In this document: positions 19,892 through 35,208 of the stretch, one piece after another
Layout of the letters: each line of letters begins with the position of its first letter
Numbering within the stretch: position 1 is the stretch's first letter
Assembly (NCBI GenBank): GCA_039696685.1
Contig: CP155566.1
Location: forward strand, 3,340,180 to 3,404,179
DNA length: 64,000 nucleotides
Source: Vibrio sp. CDRSL-10 TSBA
Lineage (GTDB): Bacteria > Pseudomonadota > Gammaproteobacteria > Enterobacterales > Vibrionaceae
Direction of reading: 5' to 3'
Notes under the pieces: generated by a model
Databases searched by the model: none
Seen by the model: the letters and a program-made list of their open reading frames with translations, nothing else
Told to the model about the DNA's origin: nothing
Program-made: the position numbers and the translations under genes

Positions 19892-21005
19892 CTAACCCGA
19901 GTAGACTGCATGCCAGTCATGCCACACCGGTTGCAGTCCGCGCGCTTGCATCGCTTGTTCAACCAGAACGGCAGAACGCTCATCACTGATGGCAAACTGC
20001 TCCAGTTCCGCTTTCGGATCCGCATAGCCCCCAGGCTGGGTTTTGGATGCGGCCGATAAACTGGTGATACCAAGCGGTGCGACATTATCGCGAAAGGCCG
20101 GCGTTTCCCGGGTTGAGAGCGACAGCTCCACCTCGGAGTTAAACAGACGAAAAGCACAAATCAGCTGCACCAGTTGTTTATCACTCATCACAGATTTAGG
20201 CTGCAAAGCTCCTTCACACGGCCGCAGGCGCGGAAACGAAATCGAGTAACGCGATTGCCAGTAAGTCCGCTCAAGATAATCAAGATGGGCCGCGACATAG
20301 AAGCAATCGGTACGCCAGTCTTCGAGACCAATCAGCGCACCGAGGCCGATTTTATCAATCCCGGCTTGTGCCAGCCGATCCGGAGTTTCAAGCCGAAAAT
20401 CGAAATCCATCTTGTTACCACGCAGATGATGCTGCGCGTAAGTCGAAGGATGGTACGTCTCCTGATAAACCATCACGGCATCCAAGCCGAGCGTCTTGAG
20501 CTCTGCGTACTCTTGCATCTGCAGTGGCTGTACTTCCATCGCCAGATAGTGAAACGACTGCTTAATGATCGGCAGCATTTGACGAAAGTAATTCATGCCG
20601 ACTTTGGTTTCATGTTCACCGGTCACCAACAATACGCTGTCGAATTTCATCTGCTTAATAGCAGCAATTTCAGCGCGGATTTCCGTCTCACTGAGGGTTT
20701 TACGTTTAATGCGGTTTCTCCATCGAAAAACCACAATAGGTACATGCGTTGGCACACAAGTTAGAAAGGTAAAGCGGAATGTAGAACGCCATGGTATTGC
20801 CAAAACGGCGCCGGGTCGCCTGGTAAGACAGCTGTGCCATCTGCTCCAGATACCCTTCTGCTGCCGGCGAAATCAGAGCTTTGAAGTCTTCCAGATCACG
20901 TTTGTTTTTAGCCAGTGCGCGCTCGACATCATGACGGGTTTTACTGTACACCGACAGCTTAATATCATCCCAGTCGAGCTGGTTAAATCGGTCAATAAAA
21001 CTCAT
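19892..21005 (-). CDS. thiH: Tyrosine lyase ThiH (one apparent +1 frameshift)
   Basis: Radical-SAM enzyme cleaving tyrosine to dehydroglycine for thiazole synthesis, 370 residues after correction. The cluster-binding motif is CANACTYCGFSMEN (CxxxCxxC). The frame breaks right behind it at TTT 20714-20716; removing one T gives SMENRIKRKTLSETEIRAEI and joins the barrel (LLVTGEHETKVGMNYF...GALIGLEDWRTDCFYVAAHLDYL). Start chosen at MSFIDRFNQLDWDD just after the thiG stop. Last gene of the thi operon. Confidence 0.93.
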
Positions 21006-21007
21006 AT

Positions 21008-21838
21008 TCAATTGTCCAGAAATGCGGTAAACGGACTCGATGCAGACGCGCTCACTTGCTGGGTCGCCAGACCGGAAAGATAAGCCATCCGCCCCGCTTC
21101 GACTGCCATACGAAATGCAGTGGCCATCGCAATCGGATTACGAGCCGTAGCAATCGCAGTGTTGACCAAGACCGCATCGGCCCCCATCTCCATCGCCAGC
21201 GCAGCATCCGATGGTGCACCAATACCGGCATCAACGATGACCGGAACCTTAGCCTGATCAATGATAATTTCGAGGAAGGTTTTTGAGCTTAATCCCTGGT
21301 TGGTGCCAATCGGTGCACCGAGTGGCATCACTGCGGCACAGCCGACCTCCTCCAGTCGCTTGCACAGCACCGGATCGGCATGGCAGTAAGGCAACACAAT
21401 AAAGCCATCTTTCACCAGCTGTTCAGCTGCTTTCAGAGTCTCAATCGGGTCCGGCATCAGGTACTTGGGATCGGGATGAATTTCCAGTTTCAGCCACTCT
21501 GTACCGAGCGCTTCACGCGCCAGATGGGCGGCATAGATGGCATCCTGTGCGGTTTTGGCACCGGAGGTATTTGGCAACAAATTAACCCCGCTGGCAATCA
21601 GCGGGGCCAAAATATCATCGTCACGCTGCTCAAGATCAACCCGCTTGAGTGCCATGGTGACCAGTTCTGACTGACTCACTGCAATAGCTTGCGACATGGT
21701 GTTGCGGTCGGAAAACTTCCCGGTACCGGTCAGTAAACGGGACTGGAACTGACGATTGGCTATCGTCAGCATAGCGTTGCCGGCCACAACTTCACTCTGA
21801 TTGGGCTTATTTGCAGACGTATTATTAATAACAGACAT
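21008..21838 (-). CDS. thiG: Thiazole synthase
   Basis: 276-residue TIM-barrel enzyme that condenses deoxyxylulose phosphate, dehydroglycine and ThiS-thiocarboxylate to the thiazole phosphate. Hallmarks: [10 protein letters not shown], the Schiff-base Lys in [37 protein letters not shown] and [28 protein letters not shown]. The start at 21838 ([16 protein letters not shown]) lies 5 bases past thiS; the open frame extends further but overlaps thiS. The first about 20 residues are poorly conserved. Confidence 0.95.
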   Translation of the reverse strand: MSVINNTSANKPNQSEVVAGNAMLTIANRQFQSRLLTGTGKFSDRNTMSQAIAVSQSELVTMALKRVDLEQRDDDILAPLIASGVNLLPNTSGAKTAQDAIYAAHLAREALGTEWLKLEIHPDPKYLMPDPIETLKAAEQLVKDGFIVLPYCHADPVLCKRLEEVGCAAVMPLGAPIGTNQGLSSKTFLEIIIDQAKVPVIVDAGIGAPSDAALAMEMGADAVLVNTAIATARNPIAMATAFRMAVEAGRMAYLSGLATQQVSASASSPFTAFLDN

Positions 21839-21842
21839 AGTA

Positions 21843-22049
21843 TTAGCCTCCTGCGATGGCCTGAAACAGTGAGATCTGATCACCCTGATTGAGTTGAGTC
21901 TCAGACCATAATCCTTTCGGAATAACTTGTTGATTGATGGCAAACACACAACCGACGGTCGGCAGTCCAAGTTGAATCTGCAGCGTGTGTAAGCTGGTTG
22001 TCGCCTCAATCTGATGCGCTTGCTGGTTAATAAATATAGTGATGGTCAT
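21843..22049 (-). CDS. thiS: Sulfur carrier ThiS
   Basis: 68-residue ubiquitin-like sulfur carrier. It ends in the essential Gly-Gly (QAIAGG), which ThiF adenylates and which then becomes a thiocarboxylate donating sulfur to ThiG. It sits between thiF and thiG with only a few bases on either side. Confidence 0.95.
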   Translation of the reverse strand: MTITIFINQQAHQIEATTSLHTLQIQLGLPTVGCVFAINQQVIPKGLWSETQLNQGDQISLFQAIAGG

Positions 22050-22053
22050 ACAC

Positions 22054-22812
22054 TCACTCCGTGCTTTGTCCGCACTGCTTGCAGTGTGGATCCGCGATAA
22101 GTTGCCACTTTTGCCACTGCATACTCAGTGCATCAAAGCGCTGCATGTAATGGCTGTCAAAACCGTCGAGTTGAATTAATTTCTGCATCGCCAGCAGAGC
22201 CTGTAAGTTACCCATAGTGCCGACCACCGGTCCGGCTACGCCCATATCTGAGCAGCGCACTGACGTCGATGATTGCAGATCCGGTACCACACATTGATAA
22301 CAACCTTGGCTGCGGCGGCTAAAATCAAGCGTAATCAATTGCCCTTCCCAGCCAATCGCTGAAGCGGAAATCAAACATACTCCGGCCTGATAACAAACCT
22401 GGTTGACCAAATGGCGAGTCGGCAAATTATCACTGCAGTCGAGCACCACATCAGCCAAGCTGACTTCTAGCTTCAGTAAGGTGGCATCCATACGTCGTTC
22501 AACCGTGCGTACCTGACAATCAGGATTGAGCGTGTGTAGACTTCGTGCCAAAGCGCGTACTTTGGGCTGGCCAATATCCTGCACGCGGTAAGCCAACTGA
22601 CGATGCAGATTGGATATCTCCACCTGATCATCATCGGCAATCACCAGCTTAGTGACACCCGCAGCGGCCAGAAACTGCGCTGCTGCACTGCCTAATCCGC
22701 CACAACCAATCATCAAGACTTTGCTATTGAGTAAAGCTTGCTGGCCCACTTCACCGATTTGCGGCAACGCCACCTGACGTTGATAACGCACAAATTGTTG
22801 GTCACTGAGCAT
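22054..22812 (-). CDS. thiF: ThiS adenylyltransferase ThiF
   Basis: 252-residue E1-like enzyme activating the C-terminus of ThiS. The ATP site is VLMIGCGGLGSAAAQFLAAAGV; RQLAYRVQDIGQPKVRA and DCSDNLPTRHLVN carry conserved contact residues, and Cys pairs CYQCVVP and CKQCG bind zinc. The ATG at 22812 (MLSDQQFVRYQRQVALPQIGE) is the family start and overlaps the thiE stop by about 11 bases, indicating coupled translation. Confidence 0.95.
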   Translation of the reverse strand: MLSDQQFVRYQRQVALPQIGEVGQQALLNSKVLMIGCGGLGSAAAQFLAAAGVTKLVIADDDQVEISNLHRQLAYRVQDIGQPKVRALARSLHTLNPDCQVRTVERRMDATLLKLEVSLADVVLDCSDNLPTRHLVNQVCYQAGVCLISASAIGWEGQLITLDFSRRSQGCYQCVVPDLQSSTSVRCSDMGVAGPVVGTMGNLQALLAMQKLIQLDGFDSHYMQRFDALSMQWQKWQLIADPHCKQCGQSTE

Positions 22813-24074
22813 CAGCCACCTCCTCGCCCTGATGAGCCAGGTCCAACAAGTGCTGTAACTGAGTGACCGCCTGGCTGACATCCTGAGCCTGAGTGATAGC
22901 CCTGACTACAGCAATACTGCTTACCCCACACTCGAGAAACCTGAGCAGCGTTACTGCGATCAATACCGCCAATCGCAACACTCGGTACACCCAGCTGATC
23001 GCCATAAGGCAGGCTATTCAATAAGGTTTGATACAGTTTCAGCCGCACCAACCCCTGTGGTTTGGATGGCATTTGTTTGGTCGTGGTCGGGAAAATATGT
23101 CCTAACGCGATATAGCTGGGTGCCAGCTGATGGATACGCAGTAACTCAAAATAACCATGGGTAGAGAGTCCGAGGCGAATGCCGGCCTTTGCTATTGCCG
23201 CCAGATCGGCCAGCAATAGATCTTCCTGGCCGAGATGAACACCGAATGCACCATGCTTAAGTGCCAATTGCCAGTAGTCATTGATAAACACCTGAGCACC
23301 ATGTTCACGGCCCAAAGCAATCGCCTGGATGATCTGCTGTTCGAGATCAGCCTGCAGCGGGTCTTTAATCCGCAATTGAATAGTCTTGATGCCAAGCGGC
23401 AACAAAGTGGCAATCCAGCGCACATCATCCACCACCGGATAAAGTCCGAGCGACGCTTGATTCAGTAATGCAAACGGAGAGACATCGCGGTAAATCGCTT
23501 GCGGCTCCGGTTGGGGAAAATAGCGATAATCGAGTGGCCATGTTTCACGTGAAACATTCACAGCCGCCCGACTGACCACCAAAGCATCTTCCAAAGCAAA
23601 ATCGAGCGCGAGTAAACTTACCAACCAGGTCAGATGCTGCTGTTTCTGCTGTGTAGTTAACGCGGTCAGATTAATCAGGCGACGCTGTTCATCGCCATAC
23701 CACCAGTGATCTTCCAATCCGCTGCAGCCAGGCGCGCCGATAGTGACTGTCTTAGGTGCAGTTATAGGGTTAGATGCAGTGATAGTGTCAGACGCAGTAC
23801 CTAATGAGGAAAGCAAAGATGTCCCCTCACAGTCTGCGCCGACGTAATCAATGCAGAGATCCGTTTCCGCCTTGCAGGCAGAAGAGAGATGATTGACCAA
23901 TAAAAGATTGCTTGATAAACGAAGAGTCGTGTCCGCAACAAGGTGAACATACGGAGTTGGGCTAACGCCCAACTCAATGTGATCAATATGTAAACCCTGT
24001 TGTTTGGCAAGTAACAGTACCCGCTGCACTTCTCCCGTCATCGCAATGCAATGAGATGGGATCAGTATTTTCAC
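22802..24074 (-). CDS. thiE: Thiamine-phosphate synthase ThiE with N-terminal extension (one apparent +1 frameshift)
   Basis: Joins the pyrimidine and thiazole phosphates. At 423 residues after correction it is about twice a plain ThiE. The synthase barrel begins near residue 208 (LGLYPVVDDVRWIATLLPLGIKTIQLRIKD) and contains VFINDYWQLALKHGAFGVHLGQEDL and IALGHIFPTTTK. The first about 200 residues form a separate region ending LDFALEDALVVSRAAVNVSRETWP, vaguely ThiD-like but without a clear catalytic motif. The frame breaks at AAA 22937-22939; dropping one A gives NAAQVLECGVSSIAVVRAIT. A perfect parS lies inside the gene. Confidence 0.9.
23541..23556. promoter_or_regulatory. parS: parS site inside thiE, perfect palindrome
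   Basis: TGTTTCACGTGAAACA, identical to the site at 19828. In the thiE frame it encodes NVSRETW at the end of the N-terminal extension, so it serves as both coding sequence and probable ParB site. Confidence 0.95.
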
Positions 24075-24077
24075 CGC

Positions 24078-26040
<1,963 letters not shown>

Positions 26041-26140
26041 TTAGGATTTTAGGGATAAATGCTTGGCGGATAGTTGCGACAAGAGGTAAGCAGACAAATC
26101 TGGTTACTGAAGATGTGACGATCCACAGATCGCCAGAGAA

Positions 26141-26235
26141 AGTCTTCTCTTGTTCCCTTCGCTGGTACTAACCAGATCAGGTTCAACGGATCCCGAATAA
26201 ACGGTCTCAGCCTTATGGCACTCCGACAAGTGAAA
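26141..26235 (-). promoter_or_regulatory. TPP riboswitch (THI box)
   Basis: Read on the minus strand, the segment has the thi-box core GGCTGAGACCG and further on ACCTGATCTGGTTAGTACC followed by GCGAAGGGAAC, the three most conserved blocks of the TPP aptamer in the right order. It lies about 110 bases upstream of thiC and should repress the operon when thiamine pyrophosphate is abundant, either by premature termination or by masking the SD of thiC. Confidence 0.95.
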
Positions 26236-26287
26236 CGATTATAGAGAATCGTGTTGCGTTAACCAAGTGTTAAAGTAGAGTTTTTAA

Positions 26288-26671
26288 TCAACCTCGTAAT
26301 AACCATTGGTAAGCAAGCCAGGCAGCAGAAATACTCAGCGCAACATTGAGTAATATATTGAGCCCCATTTTGAGAAATGCGCCCTGCTGCATTAACAGGA
26401 CGTTATCCATAGAGAAAGTTGAGAAAGTGGTCAGTGCGCCGAGAAAACCCAGCCCGACCACCTGACGCCACGGATAAGGTGCCAGCCACTCGTTTTCGAA
26501 CGCCGCAATCAGCAGGCCCATGATAAATGAACCGACAATGTTAACCGTCAGCGTACCATATGGAAAATTACGTCCAAATAACGTAATACACCACTCAGAG
26601 ACCAGATAACGAGAGCAGGCACCAACGGCGCCACCCAAGGCTATCAGACCCAAAATTGATAATTGTCCCAT
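26288..26671 (-). CDS. crcB: Fluoride channel CrcB/Fluc
   Basis: 127-residue membrane protein with four hydrophobic helices that exports fluoride as a dual-topology dimer. Family marks are GGAVGACSRYLVS near the N-terminus, FPYGTLTVNIVGSFIMGLL with the conserved Asn, and GFLGALTTFSTFSMD, the Phe-box region. No fluoride-riboswitch core is visible in the 140 bases upstream, so its expression control is not evident. Confidence 0.93.
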   Translation of the reverse strand: MGQLSILGLIALGGAVGACSRYLVSEWCITLFGRNFPYGTLTVNIVGSFIMGLLIAAFENEWLAPYPWRQVVGLGFLGALTTFSTFSMDNVLLMQQGAFLKMGLNILLNVALSISAAWLAYQWLLRG

Positions 26672-26812
26672 TTGACGTCCCCGTACTAATTTGTAACCTA
26701 TTGTAACGATTTATCGATCAAGATGAGCGCCGAGAAGTAAAAAAATAGTTTTCTTTTTCAGCAACCTTGATTAACTAACCGCTCTGTTTTAAAAAAGTTA
26801 CAGGAGTCACTT

Positions 26813-28196
26813 TTATACCACTTCAATATAGCCCATCAAGCCAGTATGCATATGTTCTATCACATGACAGTGATACATCCAGCGACCAGGGTTATCAGCC
26901 ACAAATGCCGCTTTGGCGGTGCCATTCTTACCGAGTAACACAGTATCGGTATGGAACGGCTCTTTAACAGGCTCGCCATCAAGTTCAATCACGGTAAATG
27001 TATGACCATGTAAGTGAATCGGATGGTGATACTGAGTCACATTACGCAGGTTAAAAATATAGCTCTTACCGCGCGTCAGAGTCGCAAGCGGCTTGGGAAT
27101 ATTATCGGCACTCATTCCTTCCCAGGCGCGTTTATTGATCAGCCAGAAATCCGGTACCGCGTTGCCGGCGTCATCCGCGGGTGTCACCGCCCCTTCCCAC
27201 TCAAAGACAAAATCGATCTCTTCGGCACGATATAAGTCCACTTCAGGAATCGGATTTAATGGCAGGCGGGGGATCGATTTCTCCTCAGCCAGCCAGGATT
27301 CCTGACTGACAAACTCACACAGAGGAAAAGCAAATTTGCCTTTCATCTGGCGAATGTAAACCGTCTGCCCGGCTGCAGGTGCAATGAAAGCGATATCCAG
27401 GCGCATACCCGGGCCCATCTTATGTTCTTTAAGTAAATACGGGGTAGCAATCGGGTTGCCGTCAATCGCCACGATCCAGGCATCGACGCCTTGCACCGCA
27501 ATCGGATAGGTGATGGTGTTGTCGACATTGGCGATACGCGCACGCACGGTTGCATTGTGCTTAATCGGGTACTGCGGGTTATGCTGCCCGTTAACCGTAC
27601 CCCACTCGCCAGGAGTCCCCATACGAGCGCTGTAGCGTGGAATCATACGCTGTTTCCACTGCCCCTGCTTATCGATGTGCCAGTGTTTCAGCATCAGGGA
27701 GAACTCCTGATCAAACACAACCGGCTCAGCTTCTTCCACAACCAGCATGCCAACCAGCCCCATCCCCAGCTGATTGACGCTGTTCATATGCGGGTGATAC
27801 CAGAAAGTCCCCGCATCCGGCGGAGTAAACTCATAAGTAAAAGTCTCACCAGGCATAATCGGAGCCTGACTCAGGAAAGGGACGCCATCCATCGCAATCG
27901 GTATACGCAAACCATGCCAGTGAATCGTGGTCGGCTCGTTCAGTTTGTTGGTGAAATGGATGGTCACCTTTTTACCCTGCCGACAACGAATCGTCGGCGC
28001 CGGAATGGAACCATTGAAACCTAGAACTTGGGTCTGATAGCCGGGAAACCAGCTCAGCGGTAGCGGGCTGTGCGGTCAGTTGATACACATAATTGTCTTC
28101 GTCTGAACTAAGACGCAACAAAGAGCACGCTGGCAACGCCGCTCCAATTCCAATCGCCGAACCGAATTGCAGCAAGCGGCGCCGAGTGAGTTCCAT
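26813..28196 (-). CDS. Multicopper oxidase, Tat-exported (one apparent +1 frameshift)
   Basis: 460 residues after correction. Starts MELTRRRLLQFGSAIGIGAALPACS, a twin-arginine signal whose end could also act as a lipobox (LPAC). All four copper motifs are present: HWHGLR, WYHPHMNS, HPIHLHGH and HCHVIEHMHTGLM, giving one T1 and one trinuclear site. The frame breaks at AAA 28046-28048; removing one A gives ELVPGYQTQVLGFNGSIPAPTIRC. It lacks the Met-rich insert of CueO, so its role may be copper tolerance or another oxidation; the substrate is unknown. Confidence 0.88.
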
Positions 28197-28324
28197 AACC
28201 ATTCCTGATAAATATAACCTTGATATTGGTAATAAAACTGATTGGCAACAAAATGTAAATGACCAGACACAGAAATGTGCCAGATATGGGTAGTAGGTTG
28301 GATAAGTAATTGTGCATGTGAACG

Positions 28325-28352
28325 AAAAAAGCCTCAGCATTACTGCTGAGGC
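28325..28352 (-). terminator. Terminator of the rRNA operon
   Basis: GCCTCAGCA and TGCTGAGGC form a perfect stem at 28331-28352, and on the minus strand it is followed by six T. It lies just beyond tRNA-Trp. Confidence 0.9.
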
Positions 28353-28360
28353 TTCTTATA

Positions 28361-28437
<77 letters not shown>

Positions 28438-28469
28438 AGAAATAGGTCATCAAATTGTATCTGGATACT

Positions 28470-28559
28470 TTGGGCCTTTGAAAAGATTCGAACTCCCAAC
28501 ACGCGCCAATTCGCAAAATCAGGGGAATCCGCTGCTCTGCCAATTGGAGCTACACCCCT
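28470..28559 (-). pseudogene. Degenerate tRNA-Trp copy with altered anticodon arm
   Basis: The 5' half (AGGGGTGTAGCTCC...GCAGCGGATT) is identical to the tRNA-Trp gene at 28361. Then the 7 bases of the anticodon region are replaced by a 20-base segment (28506-28525), 13 bases longer, which removes the anticodon loop and 3' stem. The T loop TTCGAAT follows, but the T stem is weakened and the acceptor 3' strand and CCA are lost. The spacer after it also repeats the spacer beside the intact gene (CCTAGAAATAGGT). It looks like a decayed tandem duplicate. Confidence 0.8.
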
Positions 28560-28612
28560 AGAAATAGGTACCCAGATTGTCTCTGGCAGATTTTTTAAAC
28601 ACCAGATTTGAG

Positions 28613-28640
28613 AAAACCCTAGCATTTCTGCTAGGGTTTC
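28613..28640 (-). terminator. Hairpin between tRNA-Asp and the tRNA-Trp copies
   Basis: AAAACCCTAGCA pairs with TGCTAGGGTTTC around a four-base loop and on the minus strand is followed by TTTTC. It resembles a terminator lying before tRNA-Trp, so transcription of tRNA-Trp may need readthrough. Confidence 0.6.
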
Positions 28641-28647
28641 GAATAAG

Positions 28648-28724
28648 TGGCGGAGCGGACGGGACTCGAACCCGCGACCCCCGGCGTGACAGGCCGGTAT
28701 TCTAACCAACTGAACTACCGCTCC
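28648..28724 (-). tRNA. tRNA-Asp (GTC)
   Basis: 77-nt cloverleaf with encoded CCA: acceptor GGAGCGG/CCGCTCC, anticodon arm CCGGC-CTGTCAC-GCCGG with anticodon GTC, T arm GCGGG-TTCGAGT-CCCGT. First tRNA downstream of 5S. Confidence 0.97.
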
Positions 28725-28808
28725 GCATTGGTCAGACTATGAAGTCTTTTCTCGTTTTTTGCTTTCAGGTTATTCCTTAAAAAGGAGCCGTCTGAAGCAA
28801 GAAATTAA

Positions 28809-28927
28809 AGCCTGGCGATGTTCTACTCTCACATGGGGAAACCCCACACTACCATCGACGCTGTTTCGTTTCACTTCTGAGTTCGGAATGGAATCAGGTG
28901 GGTCCAAAACGCTATGGTCGCCAAGCA
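28809..28927 (-). rRNA. rrf: 5S ribosomal RNA
   Basis: About 118 nt on the minus strand, starting TGCTTGGCGACCATAGCG and ending CGCCAGGC; the internal CCGAACTCAGAAGTGAAACG is the conserved 5S segment. The ends are approximate to two bases. Confidence 0.95.
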
Positions 28928-29014
28928 AAATTTTAAAATCTGGAAAGCTGTTTATGTTCTCACACACATTCAATGTACTTGCATTGAGTCCATCAAAACC
29001 CCTTGGGTGTTGTA

Positions 29015-31903
<2,889 letters not shown>

Positions 31904-32214
31904 ATACAACCCCAAGAGGTCTTTACGTATGGCAAACAACCAAGGTTTAGTTGTCTCTCATTATTTGAATGAGCGAGAGACATTTCGATTTTGCCGGACT
32001 CAATTTTGAAACTTGAAAACAAGTTTCTACCAAGCACACTTGAATGTGTTGTTGGTGTATTCCACTAAGGAATACATTGAGAACTTTACAAACAAATCTT
32101 ATTCACAAGGAATAAAGTTTGTTTTGTCAGCTTTCCAAATTGTTAAAGAGCAAGATTCGTATCTCTAATGAGATGAACCATGTTTAAACACACTTACACA
32201 AATGCGCTTAAAGA
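31904..32214 (-). other. 16S-23S spacer, 23S-proximal part
   Basis: 311 bases without a gene. On the minus strand it carries a boxA-like antitermination signal GCTCTTTAACAATTTGG (about 32136-32153) downstream of tRNA-Val, then the processing-stem sequence flanking 23S. I see no other gene in it. Confidence 0.7.
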
Positions 32215-32290
32215 TGGTGGGCGATACCGGGTTCGAACCAGTGACCCCCTGCTTGTAAGGCAGGTGCTCTCCCAACTGAGCTAATCGCCC
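32215..32290 (-). tRNA. tRNA-Val (TAC)
   Basis: 76-nt cloverleaf with encoded CCA; acceptor GGGCGAT, anticodon arm CCTGC-CTTACAA-GCAGG, anticodon TAC. Fourth spacer tRNA of the rrn operon. Confidence 0.97.
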
Positions 32291-32302
32291 ATTATTCAAG
32301 AA

Positions 32303-32378
32303 TGGTGGAGCTAAGCAGGATCGAACTGCTGACCTCCTGCGTGCAAGGCAGGCGCTCTCCCAGCTGAGCTATAGCCCC
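32303..32378 (-). tRNA. tRNA-Ala (TGC)
   Basis: 76-nt cloverleaf with encoded CCA; acceptor GGGGCTA, anticodon arm CCTGC-CTTGCAC-GCAGG, anticodon TGC. Third spacer tRNA. Confidence 0.97.
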
Positions 32379-32410
32379 AACTCTTGAGTTTTAATTCCTA
32401 ATGGAAGGAA

Positions 32411-32486
32411 TGGTGGGTCGTGCAGGATTCGAACCTGCGACCAATTGATTAAAAGTCAACTGCTCTACCAACTGAGCTAACGACCC
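32411..32486 (-). tRNA. tRNA-Lys (TTT)
   Basis: 76-nt cloverleaf with encoded CCA; acceptor GGGTCGT, anticodon arm TTGAC-TTTTAAT-CAATT, anticodon TTT. Second spacer tRNA. Confidence 0.97.
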
Positions 32487-32487
32487 G

Positions 32488-32563
32488 TGGTATCCCGTAG
32501 GGGAGTCGAACCCCTGTTACCGCCGTGAAAGGGCGGTGTCCTAGGCCTCTAGACGAACGGGAC
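32488..32563 (-). tRNA. tRNA-Glu (TTC)
   Basis: 76-nt cloverleaf with encoded CCA; acceptor GTCCCGT, anticodon arm CCGCC-CTTTCAC-GGCGG, anticodon TTC. First spacer tRNA after 16S; the Glu-Lys-Ala-Val set is typical of Vibrio rrn operons. Confidence 0.97.
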
Positions 32564-32631
32564 ACTAAGATACTCTTCTTTATCTAAACCGTATCAATCT
32601 GTGTGAACACTCATCGCAATAATCATTCGTA

Positions 32632-34184
<1,553 letters not shown>

Positions 34185-34386
34185 AAGATTTTGTCGGCTC
34201 AATGAATACTGACTTCAAATTACCTTAGTAATTCAAAGCTATTATCGTTCCAACAGAACGATAATGAATTGACTGTGTCGATACCGAAGTATCGATTGGT
34301 CACTCAGTTCATTGATACCTAAGTTGATTCTCTAGAATCATCTTCGATTATCATCAACGAGTGCCCACACAGATTGATAGGTTTAT

Positions 34387-34405
34387 ATTGTTAAAGAGCC
34401 TTGCT
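34387..34405 (-). promoter_or_regulatory. rrn leader boxA
   Basis: On the minus strand GGCTCTTTAACAATATA matches the boxA antitermination element bound by NusB/NusE in rRNA leaders. It lies between the promoters and 16S. The rest of 34185-34673 is leader and promoter DNA with no gene. Confidence 0.7.
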
Positions 34406-34436
34406 TGTTGAGGTCTTCCTCTCAAAGCGGACGGCC

Positions 34437-34464
34437 ATTTTAGCGAGTTAAGTTTTAGTGTCAA
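34437..34464 (-). promoter_or_regulatory. rrn promoter P2
   Basis: Minus strand: TTGACA at 34459-34464, 16-base spacer, TAAAAT at 34437-34442, followed by a GC-rich start region. Position 250 bases upstream of 16S fits P2. Confidence 0.75.
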
Positions 34465-34565
34465 CCACTTTTTTTCAAAACTTTTTCATCAATTTTGATG
34501 ATGCTTGGTAACCGTCTAAACCCGGGAGCGCTTCTTGCGAACTGTTCCCGTGTCAGTGAGGCGGC

Positions 34566-34593
34566 ATTATAGGGAGCAACCAGAATTTGGCAA
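34566..34593 (-). promoter_or_regulatory. rrn promoter P1
   Basis: Minus strand: TTGCCA at 34588-34593, 16-base spacer, TATAAT at 34566-34571, then GCCGCCTC, a GC-rich discriminator as expected for a stringently controlled rRNA promoter. AT-rich DNA just upstream resembles an UP element. Confidence 0.75.
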
Positions 34594-34673
34594 TAGTTTT
34601 TTTGCCATTTTTTATCACTTTCTTGCTGTTCGTATAAAAAGACGTCAATAAGCCGCAAATCTACCCGTTTGGT

Positions 34674-35198
34674 TTACATGTTTTTAAACTTTTTCGCGAA
34701 TTGAGTCACTTTTTCCCAATTGGTGTACTCGACTTCTTTACTGGTATCAGTCTCACCACCGGTCATGGTCATTATCAGACGAATCATCATTTTATCGAAC
34801 CAGCGGTAGCGAGGGTAATAGAGGGCACCGGCAAACACCCCAATTACATCAGGCTGCCAAGGGGACTTTTTAAGGAAGGTCTGCACATAGACACTACCTT
34901 GCGGGGTATCTTTGCCCTGCTCTTCTTTACGTGCGGTCAGGTTGACGCAGAAGAAGGCGGCATCAGCGCGTTGCAACTGGGTCAGATTGCGTTCGATAAA
35001 CTGATACAGCTTCTTATTTAAACGGCCATAACGAATTGAGGCTCCGATCAGCACTTTATCGTAAGCGGCCCAATCAATGTTTCCGACAGTGTGCAGGTCC
35101 TGAATGTCACATTCGAATGGTGCCAGCTGAGCAGCGATGCGCTCGATGATCTTTCGGGTCTGCCCCTCACGGCTGGAATAAAGTAACAGTGCTTTCAC
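34674..35198 (-). CDS. hemG: Menaquinone-dependent protoporphyrinogen oxidase
   Basis: 174-residue flavodoxin-like enzyme of the haem pathway, oxidising protoporphyrinogen IX at the membrane. The FMN phosphate loop is LYSSREGQTRKII; VLIGASIRYGRLNK and the long insert with FFCVNLTARKEEQ match HemG. The order trkH-hemG-rrn is shared with E. coli. It lies 10 bases past trkH, so the two are likely cotranscribed. Confidence 0.94.
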   Translation of the reverse strand: MKALLLYSSREGQTRKIIERIAAQLAPFECDIQDLHTVGNIDWAAYDKVLIGASIRYGRLNKKLYQFIERNLTQLQRADAAFFCVNLTARKEEQGKDTPQGSVYVQTFLKKSPWQPDVIGVFAGALYYPRYRWFDKMMIRLIMTMTGGETDTSKEVEYTNWEKVTQFAKKFKNM

Positions 35199-35208
35199 GA
35201 TTCAGTCC

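Noticed and set aside
26672..26812. Fluoride riboswitch upstream of crcB
   Set aside because: I looked for the GGCGATGG core and the closing CTGATG segment on the minus strand and did not find them.
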